Source: Treponema sp. (lineage in GTDB: Bacteria > Spirochaetota > Spirochaetia > Treponematales > Breznakiellaceae). Taken from it: 32,645 nucleotides of DNA. The notes beneath the pieces are model-generated. The model saw nothing but the letters and a program-made list of their open reading frames with translations. It was not told the DNA's origin and did not search any database. Position 1 is the stretch's first letter. Each line of letters opens with the position of its first letter. Location of the stretch: positions 1 to 32,645 of the forward strand of contig JAIRXN010000122.1 in assembly GCA_031268245.1 (NCBI GenBank), read 5' to 3'. Below are positions 7,834 to 14,981 of this stretch, piece after piece. Both the position numbers and the translations under genes were made by a program.

Positions 7834-9420
7834 CTATTCGAGTATATACCGGAGATCCCCGGAATTCCTAGACTCAAGAAACAGCCCTTCCCAGGAACCG
7901 CCGTCTTTATCTATACGGATTGTACCTGTTCCTTCTTCTGCCTTGAGAACCGAGGAGGCAAAACCAGCTATAAGATCGGCTGTTTTGACCGGATAGTCTT
8001 CCCCTGTCCAGATTTTTTTCCCTTTTCCCCTTAAAAGGAGGGAATATAAGGGTTTTGTCACCGGGATACTGCTGTAATCCAGCGAGCCTGCCCCCGGAAC
8101 AGCGGCAAGCAGCCGGGGCCCGGAAACACTTCGGGTAAATACCTGAAAAAGCGCCCCATAAACACTACCTGCCTCCTCTGCCCCTGTCCCGAAAGCCCTG
8201 TCGGAAACCACAAGCAGGATGGGTTTCCCGGTTTCCGGAGGCTCTGCAAGACCGGAAATTTTTAACGAATTGAAGCCCCTCAGATTGAGGCCCCTTAGCC
8301 GGTTCCGGAGATTGATACGAAAACGGAATATCACTCCCGATCCTTCGGGAATATCTTCAGGCTGATCTTCTTCCCCCTGCATAAGAGACCAGAAATTGCT
8401 TTCTATAGTAATTATGCCGGAAATTTCCGGCTTTGTGCTGTCAGATTCCCTGTTTTCGGATGCATAGTACAGGGCTCCCCCTCCTCCGGCATTGTAACCT
8501 GCAAGAAAAATACTCTCCTTAACGGTATCCGGGCCGAAAAGAGGGCCTTCCGCCTCACTATTTTGTAGAAAACGGGGGAGAAGAAAGCGGAGATCCTCCA
8601 GTCTTCCGGTTTCCAGGCTTCGGCCTATGGCGTTGGCTTTAACCTGTACGGCTCCTTTCAGGTAAAGACGCAGAAAACGGCCCTGAAGAAACGGTGAAAG
8701 AATATATTTCCGGAAAGTTCCTCCGGCGGCAAAGCCCGGGACTCCCCTCCTGAGGGAGAACCCGCTGCGGACCGGCGCCGTATTCCGTTCATCCGGGCCC
8801 AGGGCCGGTGAGTCAAAGCCTTTACGGGAATATGTTACCGCGGTAAAACCGAGCCGCCTCAGTTCATCGCAAACCGGATCTATTACAGGAACCGAACCTG
8901 ATTCCGGGGGAATAATAAGAACCAGGGGATGTTTACCTTCTACGGGACTGTCATAGATCCGTACAAAATAGTCCCGGCCCTGTTTTTCATCCCGGATAGG
9001 GATGGTTCGTACCCCTTCAGATACCGGAATTTCCTCTTTTTGCGGGGCAAAAAGGTAGGCCGGAAGGAGAAAAAGTCCCAAAAACAGGAGGGAGAGGACC
9101 TTGAATAGAGGGTTCGGATAGCCGGAATCTTCATCGGAAAAACCGCCGTCGTTCCGTCTCCGGCTTGAAGCGAAACGGATAATCAGGATAAAATTGTAGG
9201 CAAAAGCGTATACAAGCAGAGGGATACATTCAAGCCGGAACCCATAGGCGGGAAAGATCCCCGCCGTGATGAACAGGGCGAGCAGGGGGAGCCGGTTGAG
9301 GCCGGGCAGTTCTTCAAGCGCCTTGAAAAAACTCTGCAACTGGGGGAGAAAGAGAAACAGAACTATAATTGTTTCAGGTATCCAAATCTCTTTTATCATA
9401 TTTTTTATTCCAAAATCCAC
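7834..9420 (-). CDS. Membrane protein with a C-terminal alpha/beta-hydrolase (dienelactone hydrolase-like) region
   Basis: N-terminal TM helices; YDSPVEGKHPLVLIIPPESGSVPVIDPVCDELRRLGFTAVTYSRKGFDSP; FLAGYNAGGGGALYYA (nucleophile-elbow position). Confidence 0.6.
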   Translation of the reverse strand: MDFGIKNMIKEIWIPETIIVLFLFLPQLQSFFKALEELPGLNRLPLLALFITAGIFPAYGFRLECIPLLVYAFAYNFILIIRFASSRRRNDGGFSDEDSGYPNPLFKVLSLLFLGLFLLPAYLFAPQKEEIPVSEGVRTIPIRDEKQGRDYFVRIYDSPVEGKHPLVLIIPPESGSVPVIDPVCDELRRLGFTAVTYSRKGFDSPALGPDERNTAPVRSGFSLRRGVPGFAAGGTFRKYILSPFLQGRFLRLYLKGAVQVKANAIGRSLETGRLEDLRFLLPRFLQNSEAEGPLFGPDTVKESIFLAGYNAGGGGALYYASENRESDSTKPEISGIITIESNFWSLMQGEEDQPEDIPEGSGVIFRFRINLRNRLRGLNLRGFNSLKISGLAEPPETGKPILLVVSDRAFGTGAEEAGSVYGALFQVFTRSVSGPRLLAAVPGAGSLDYSSIPVTKPLYSLLLRGKGKKIWTGEDYPVKTADLIAGFASSVLKAEEGTGTIRIDKDGGSWEGLFLESRNSGDLRYILE

Positions 9421-9585
9421 TCTCGACCGTAAATCCGGCGGAAAGTATGTTGATCAATATGTAAATACATCATATAGTCATAATAATAACATATAATATC
9501 AGGATCAGGTTCGGCTTTGAGAGATGTTTAGTCGTATCTCTGTGTTTATGTGTTTCAAAGCCCCATTCTTCTTGAAGGAATATTT

Positions 9586-11082
9586 ATGGCTACTGTTAAG
9601 GAATTGGTTGTCGATGAGGCTAAGATAAAAAAAGCCGTCCAATCGGGTATTCCCCTTACCATAACAACTTTTACCCTTCCCCATGAGATTGAAGTCTATA
9701 TAGAAGGGGTATTAACCGTTTTTCTCAGGCAGGTGGATCAGGAAAAACTTAAAGATTATATCGTCTACTGTGTGCAGGAACTGGCGGTTAACGCAAAAAA
9801 AGCCAATACCAAGCGGGTTTACTTCATTGAACGGGGTCTGGATCTGGCAAATCCTGATGATTACAAGGAAGGAATGGCCAGTTTCAAGGAAAATACCCTG
9901 AATAATATAGGCCATTATCTGCAGCTTCAGAAAGAAAAGGGTCTCTACATCAAACTTATCTTCCAGATAAAGAAGAATATCATCCATATCGAAGTACGGA
10001 ACAATGTGGCGGTAACCAAGACGGAGCTTATCCGTATTCATGACAAGCTGGCCCGTTCCCGGCAGTACAATAACCTGGAAGACGCTCTGGCTCAGGTCTT
10101 GGATGATTCCGAAGGCGCCGGTCTCGGGCTGGTTATCCTGGTGCTGATGCTCAAAAAGATGGGGCTTGATGAGGACTGTTTCGATATTCTCAGTACCGAT
10201 GAAGAAACCATTGTCAGGCTTATCATTCCTCTGGATAAGACAAGGGTAGAAGGTCTCTCTATGCTTACCGAGACCATTGTCAACAACGTAAATTCCCTGC
10301 CCCAGTTCCCCGAAAACGTCATGATGGTTCAGAAACTCATTTCCGATCCCAAGTCCACTATGGTCAGTATTGCCCGGCAGATCTCCATGGATCCTGCCTT
10401 GACGGCAGATCTTCTCAAGATCGTCAATTCCGCCCAGTATATGCTTGCAAAAAAAGTAGATAGTATCTCCGATGCGGTCAAAATGGTGGGTATCCGGGGA
10501 ATCAAAAATCTGCTTTACTCCTATGGAACCCAGAAGATCCTGGGGGACGAAACTTCGGAAAAGAAACAACTCTGGGAACATTCCTACAAGACCGCTTTCT
10601 ATGCATATAACCTTGTCAAGAATTTCAAGAAAAATCATAACCTCCTTGACGATGTATATGTGGCGGGTATCCTGCACGATATGGGGAAGATTATCTTCTC
10701 CAATGTACATCCGGATCTGCTCAACAAGATAAAAGCCCTGTGCGGCGAAAAGAATTTACCCGCTTCTACGTTTGAAGACCTTGCCGCCGGTATGAACCAT
10801 GCAGAAATCGGCGCTCTTATTGCCGAAAAATGGAATTTTCCCGAAGGTCTTATAGAAGCCATCCGTTTTCACCATGATCCGGAGAGCGCCGCTCCTGAAT
10901 ATCAGGATCTGGTCGACACGGTGTATCTTGCCAATATGTTCTGTGAATATGAAATCGGCAATGTCGTCTATGATCAGATGGATCCGGCGATACTGAAAAG
11001 TTTTGAAATCACTTCACAAAAGCAGGTCGACAACCTGCTGGAACGCTTTTCCCAGGGTTTCAAGAAAGAAAATATACATTAG
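9586..11082 (+). CDS. GHKL ATPase-like domain fused to an HDOD domain, signalling protein
   Basis: N-box-like QELAVNAKKAN, G-box EGAGLGLVILV; HDOD region LPQFPENVMMVQKLISDPKSTMVSIARQISMDPALTADLLKIVNSAQY...VAGILHDMGKIIF. ATG at 9586 with gaagga upstream preferred over 9550. Confidence 0.8.
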   Translation: MATVKELVVDEAKIKKAVQSGIPLTITTFTLPHEIEVYIEGVLTVFLRQVDQEKLKDYIVYCVQELAVNAKKANTKRVYFIERGLDLANPDDYKEGMASFKENTLNNIGHYLQLQKEKGLYIKLIFQIKKNIIHIEVRNNVAVTKTELIRIHDKLARSRQYNNLEDALAQVLDDSEGAGLGLVILVLMLKKMGLDEDCFDILSTDEETIVRLIIPLDKTRVEGLSMLTETIVNNVNSLPQFPENVMMVQKLISDPKSTMVSIARQISMDPALTADLLKIVNSAQYMLAKKVDSISDAVKMVGIRGIKNLLYSYGTQKILGDETSEKKQLWEHSYKTAFYAYNLVKNFKKNHNLLDDVYVAGILHDMGKIIFSNVHPDLLNKIKALCGEKNLPASTFEDLAAGMNHAEIGALIAEKWNFPEGLIEAIRFHHDPESAAPEYQDLVDTVYLANMFCEYEIGNVVYDQMDPAILKSFEITSQKQVDNLLERFSQGFKKENIH

Positions 11083-11119
11083 ACTTGTTCAGTAACCAAC
11101 CGGGTTACTGAACAAGTCT
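11081..11119 (+). repeat. Solo 17-bp-stem hairpin (element C) overlapping the HDOD stop codon; related to hairpin 3 of elements A and B
   Basis: agacttgttcagtaacc-aaccg-ggttactgaacaagtct, 17-bp perfect stem; 27/39 identical to GAGCTTGTTCCGAAACTAACCGGGTTTTGGAACAAGCTC of element B, ungapped manual count. Confidence 0.75.
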
Positions 11120-11251
11120 ATTAGCAGCCCGGGCCTGCATCGCTATCCCGAAAGCCGCCGATACATTGAGACTTCCCTTCCTGCGCTCATTCGGGAATTT
11201 TGCTATTTCTTGTACCGTTTGGGCATCAGGCGGATGAAGCGCAACAGGCTG
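11105..11251 (-). pseudogene. 48-codon coding remnant in frame after the Fe-ADH-like stop; SpoU/TrmH C-terminus-like
   Basis: Minus-strand reading after TAG(11254-11252): QPVALHPPDAQTVQEIAKFPNERRKGSLNVSAAFGIAMQARAANRLVQ then TAA. SLNVSAAFGIA resembles SpoU motif 3. Confidence 0.4.
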
Positions 11252-11254
11252 CTA
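11122..11254. mobile_element. Possible MITE-like or dispersed repeat element with 8-bp terminal inverted repeats
   Basis: tagcagcc (11122-11129) ... ggctgcta (11247-11254), 133 bp; no clear target duplication. Confidence 0.3.
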
Positions 11255-12397
11255 GAAGGCCTGTTTCAGAAGGTCGAATGCGTCCTCCGCGGCGACAGTC
11301 CAGGGTGAAAACGCGACAAATTCCAGGGCTCTGGCGGATTCCGCTACCGGTACCAGACGATCCAGCGAGAGGTTGAATTCCTTGAGCCGGGCGGGAACCT
11401 GCAAAACGCCCATGCGGCGGCGAATGGTGTCTACAACCATGGCGGCGCTGTCCGCTATGGAGGCGCCTTCCACGGGTTCCCCCATGATACCTGCGATGCG
11501 GGCCAACTTTTCCGGCCGGGCAACGATCAGTTTTTCCAGAATATAGGGCAAAAGTACCGTAGAAGCCCAGGATTTGGCAACCGGAAAACGCCCGTTCAAG
11601 GCATAAGCCAGGGCAGTACCGATACCCGGAGCGCTTATCGAAGCTCCCAGGGCCATGAGGAAGCCTGCATTGGTAGCGCCGCCTATAAGGTCGAAACTGG
11701 TCTGATTTTCCGCATAGGAAGCCATCATCTGGGAATAGATGTAGATTGCCTGCTCCAGCATGGCGTCGGAGAGGAAGCTTGATTTTGAAGAACAGTAGGA
11801 TTCAATGGACACACAAAACCCGTCGAAAGCCGTGGTAGCGGAGAATTTCTCCGAAAGGGATTCGGAGAGGCTGCTGTCTATGATTGCCGCCGCACAGAGC
11901 CGGGGAGGGGACTTTACGCACTTTACCGAACGATCGCGGGGATCCACGGTGACAAAGTAACCGGCAAAGAGAAAAGGATCCCGGCCTGTAGTGGGAATGG
12001 AAATAAAGGGGATAAAATTCCCTTCCGGTTTGCGCCCGTCCAAAAGTTCAAAAATTTCCAGATTTGAGTGGGCAATTATGGCGGCTAAACGGGATATTGA
12101 CTGGGTTTTAAGGCCCCCAAACCCGATAATTGCCGAACAGCGGGCCCCCCTGGCGAGGCTTGCGGCGGCTTCCGCCACATCCGCAGTTGCCTGTGCAGGA
12201 ATCTCGTCAAAAACAATGGCTTCAACCCCGGAATCTTCCAGAATTGTTTTTAGCCTCTCAATACCCCGGTTTTCGTAGAGCACCGGCTCGGTCGTTATCA
12301 GAACTCTGCCGCCATAGTTAGAGCAGATCGTCCCCGCCCGGTTAATTGTATCCAACCCGATGAGTACTTCCGGATCCAGTCTGAACGAAATATCCAT
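11252..12397 (-). CDS. Iron-containing alcohol dehydrogenase family protein, degenerate paralogue
   Basis: Fold-level pattern of Fe-ADH (GGRVLITTEPVLYENRG, FIPFISIPTT, LLPYILEKL...IAGIMGE) but signature residues altered. Alternative start at 12412. Confidence 0.7.
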   Translation of the reverse strand: MDISFRLDPEVLIGLDTINRAGTICSNYGGRVLITTEPVLYENRGIERLKTILEDSGVEAIVFDEIPAQATADVAEAAASLARGARCSAIIGFGGLKTQSISRLAAIIAHSNLEIFELLDGRKPEGNFIPFISIPTTGRDPFLFAGYFVTVDPRDRSVKCVKSPPRLCAAAIIDSSLSESLSEKFSATTAFDGFCVSIESYCSSKSSFLSDAMLEQAIYIYSQMMASYAENQTSFDLIGGATNAGFLMALGASISAPGIGTALAYALNGRFPVAKSWASTVLLPYILEKLIVARPEKLARIAGIMGEPVEGASIADSAAMVVDTIRRRMGVLQVPARLKEFNLSLDRLVPVAESARALEFVAFSPWTVAAEDAFDLLKQAF

Positions 12398-12477
12398 AAT
12401 AAACCGTCCCAAAAAAAAGGCGGAACCCTCAAGGCCCTCTGCCTCCAGGTTCCGCCCTGTTTATAGCCTCTATCTTC

Positions 12478-12765
12478 TTATGTACCCAGCAGGACTTCCA
12501 GTATCCTGTCCGCAGTTTCCCCGATGAGCCGGTCATTAATATAGGCGGGATCATTGATCTTTTCCCGGAGTTCCGCGATACGTTCTTCCCGGATATCCGG
12601 GGCAGCCATAGCAAGTTCTTTTATGCGATACAATTCCGCTTTTTCCAGGGCAGCGGGAGAGATGCTGATGATGTCTTCGTTACCGCTTCCCTTTACAGAA
12701 TCACTCCGGTTCGGCTTTTTGCCGGGCTGAATGGGGTCTATACTGCCTATCCTATCGATTGTCAT
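12478..12765 (-). CDS. flgM: FlgM-like anti-sigma-28 factor
   Basis: 95 aa; MTIDRIGSIDPIQPGKK...DIISISPAALEKAELYRIKELAMAAPDIREERIAELREKINDPAYINDRLIGETADRIL. Confidence 0.8.
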   Translation of the reverse strand: MTIDRIGSIDPIQPGKKPNRSDSVKGSGNEDIISISPAALEKAELYRIKELAMAAPDIREERIAELREKINDPAYINDRLIGETADRILEVLLGT

Positions 12766-12806
12766 CTTCGTATCCTACCTGTAATAATTATCGGCATTTT
12801 ATATCA

Positions 12807-13499
12807 TTAGTTTACCACCGTCTTATCTTTCTTGCCAGATACAAAAACCGAAAATTCTCCTTTTTGTTCGCTTTTCTGTACCAAATTTGAGTATATCAGA
12901 GAAACGGTTCCCCGTAAATACTCTTCGTGAACCTTGGTCATTTCCCGGCCCACACAAACATATCTTTCACTATCAAATTCGGCTAGATCTTCGAAAAGTT
13001 TGAGAATTCTGAAGGGAGATTCATAAATAACAAAGGCGTTCCCGGTTTCAAGCAGTTCCTTCAGCCTTGCCCTGCGTCTTCCCTGTTTTGGGGACAAAAA
13101 ACCTTCAAAAATGACGGTTTTATCCATGGCCCCGGCTACACTGAGGAGAGAGGCAAAGGCTGAAGGCCCCGGAATCGGGATAACCTGGTGCCCTGCTTCG
13201 GCAGCCAGCCGGGAGAGAAGGGCGCCGGGGTCGCTGAGGGCAGGTGTACCCGCATCGCTGGCATAGGCTATGATTTTCCCTTCGTCAAGGAATTTTATAA
13301 GCTTTTCCGCGGCAAATTTTTCGTTTTGGGAACGGCAGGATACAAGCCGGACACCGATTCCAAAATGGCTTAAGAGTTTTGACGTTCTCCGGGTATCCTC
13401 ACAGGCAACAAGATCCGCTGTTTTGAGGGTTTCCACAGCCCGGAAACTTAAATCACCGAGATTCCCGATGGGGGTGCCGATAATATAAAGAATACCCAC
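12807..13499 (-). CDS. rsmI: 16S rRNA (cytidine-2'-O-)-methyltransferase
   Basis: MGILYIIGTPIGNLGDLSFRAVETLKTADLVACEDTRRTSKLLSHFGI; AYASDAGTPALSDPG; IPIPGPSAFASLLSVAG; FEGFLSPKQGRRRARL. Confidence 0.95.
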   Translation of the reverse strand: MGILYIIGTPIGNLGDLSFRAVETLKTADLVACEDTRRTSKLLSHFGIGVRLVSCRSQNEKFAAEKLIKFLDEGKIIAYASDAGTPALSDPGALLSRLAAEAGHQVIPIPGPSAFASLLSVAGAMDKTVIFEGFLSPKQGRRRARLKELLETGNAFVIYESPFRILKLFEDLAEFDSERYVCVGREMTKVHEEYLRGTVSLIYSNLVQKSEQKGEFSVFVSGKKDKTVVN

Positions 13500-13523
13500 G
13501 GATCTTAGTATACCTGTTTTTTT

Positions 13524-13540
13524 GAGTATTCGGAATACTC
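13524..13540. repeat. Short hairpin in the rsmI upstream region
   Basis: gagtatt-cgg-aatactc, 7-bp perfect stem. Confidence 0.5.
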
Positions 13541-13664
13541 TGAGGCTCTTTCAAAACTTCAGTTTTGAAAGAGCAACCTCTAAAAAATGCGGTTTTACAG
13601 CCCGTAGGGCGAAAAACCGCAAGAGCTTCTGCAAAACTTGCCCGAGTTTTGCAAGAAGCTCCTC
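13541..13664 (+). repeat. Three-hairpin compound element, copy A
   Basis: TGAGG closing arm; hairpin 1 gctctttcaaaac-ttca-gttttgaaagagc (13545-13574 region); hairpin 2 gcggtttt...aaaaccgc (13589-13620) with inner gccc-gta-gggc; hairpin 3 gagcttctgcaaaact...agttttgcaagaagctc (13623-13661); CCTC closing arm. Confidence 0.85.
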
Positions 13665-13673
13665 TTACGGAAA

Positions 13674-14114
13674 ATGAGGAGCGCCGGAAATTTGAGGGAC
13701 CTTATTCAGATTCTTATATTTATTTTGATCGGTCTCGTGCTGCTCTGGTTTGGTTATACTCTCTATTTCAGCCCGCAGGGTATTTTTTTCGGATTTGAAA
13801 AAAAGAAAAAACGCGGCCGCGGGCCGAGAGGAGAAGGCAGACCCGGAGCCCCCCAGACCTGTCCGGTATGCTCCGCGCTGCTCTCTCCGGGGGAACTGGT
13901 AAAATCAGTCGCTTTTCCGTCTTTTACCGGAAAAGACCGGCTTATGTATATTTCGGGCTGCACGTACTGCCTTAACGGAGACCGCCGGCGATCCTGTCCG
14001 GTCTGCGGAAGGCGGCTCCATGATGATGAAATCCTGGTTGCGCGGATGTTTGATCGTCCCCGCCGCAGCCATGTTCATGTTATCGGCTGCAGCTACTGCC
14101 GTTTAAAGAAATGA
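13674..14114 (+). CDS. Single-TM protein with double CxxC zinc-ribbon motifs
   Basis: MRSAGNLRDLIQILIFILIGLVLLWFGYTLYF...CPVC..CTYC..CPVC..CSYC. The 13638 start would place the first residues inside element A, so ATG 13674 is preferred. Confidence 0.7.
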   Translation: MRSAGNLRDLIQILIFILIGLVLLWFGYTLYFSPQGIFFGFEKKKKRGRGPRGEGRPGAPQTCPVCSALLSPGELVKSVAFPSFTGKDRLMYISGCTYCLNGDRRRSCPVCGRRLHDDEILVARMFDRPRRSHVHVIGCSYCRLKK

Positions 14115-14143
14115 AGAACTCATGCCTGGTTCCGCCTGCCCTC

Positions 14144-14944
14144 TCACTCGGCTTCCAGTTCCGCATCCATTTTTGCCTGTAGATTACCCTGAATATACTT
14201 ACGGATCTTTACCCGTACCGCAGGATCGATACGCTGGGTAAAGAGGATGACATAGACTTTTGCGGCGTTGTCCATGCGGGAACCGAAAATGATGCCTTCC
14301 ACCTTGAGGATCGAAGTCTGCAGCTTTATCTGAATGTCCTTGACGAGGGCATTTTTGACAAGGCCGGGATCATCGGTAAAGGCGCAGGAGAAACCCACAA
14401 CACTTATATCCTTGATAACTCCATTGACAAAGATCCCGTTCATTGGGAGGTTGACGGTAGCGCTGGTATCCTGCTCCGTGGTAGCCCGGATATACTTCCG
14501 GCGTCCCCTGGCATCCGCGGCATTGAGAGCTTCCAGCACCTTCCCGGTAGTAAGGTTAAGATCTGATTTTATAACCGTATAGCCGCATTTAACCCGGATG
14601 GCATTGATGTATTTGCGTATCAGATTTTCATCATCGTTTCCTGTAAGAATACCGACGCCTTCAATGTTTATCTCCCTGTCGGCCATAAGGCCCCTGATCC
14701 ATGCTTCCCATTCCCGTTCCGGCAGACCTTCGGCAATGTCTATAAAAACAATGGATTGGGGGTATTTTTTCAGAATCTTCCGCATGGAGCCGTGGTTTTT
14801 GACCATATATACTTCAAATTCCTGCTGGATAAGTTCTGCGGAGATTCGGTTTTGAACCACCGGAGAAGGATAGAGAAAAAAGATTTTTTTTCCCAGAAGT
14901 TCTGATTCGCCCATAATTTTATAATAAACGAGCACGGGAGTCAT
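14144..14944 (-). CDS. PilZ-domain (putative c-di-GMP-binding) protein
   Basis: RKYIRATTEQDTSATVNL...GVIKDISVVGFSCAF matches an RxxxR...D-S-GxxxG-like PilZ pattern; start could be 14914 (MGESELL). Confidence 0.65.
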   Translation of the reverse strand: MTPVLVYYKIMGESELLGKKIFFLYPSPVVQNRISAELIQQEFEVYMVKNHGSMRKILKKYPQSIVFIDIAEGLPEREWEAWIRGLMADREINIEGVGILTGNDDENLIRKYINAIRVKCGYTVIKSDLNLTTGKVLEALNAADARGRRKYIRATTEQDTSATVNLPMNGIFVNGVIKDISVVGFSCAFTDDPGLVKNALVKDIQIKLQTSILKVEGIIFGSRMDNAAKVYVILFTQRIDPAVRVKIRKYIQGNLQAKMDAELEAE

Positions 14945-14981
14945 GACAAGCTTTTGTCCCGTCCACTATAATAGTTAGGCC

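Noticed and set aside
7117-8034. 305-aa plus-strand ORF opposite the Nif3-like and hydrolase genes
   Set aside because: Shadow ORF; the minus-strand proteins are clearly conserved and the plus frame has no recognisable motif.
9712-10710. 332-aa minus-strand ORF opposite the HDOD gene
   Set aside because: Shadow ORF of the GHKL-HDOD coding region.
12429-12614. 61-aa minus-strand ORF overlapping flgM
   Set aside because: Different frame inside flgM with no independent support.
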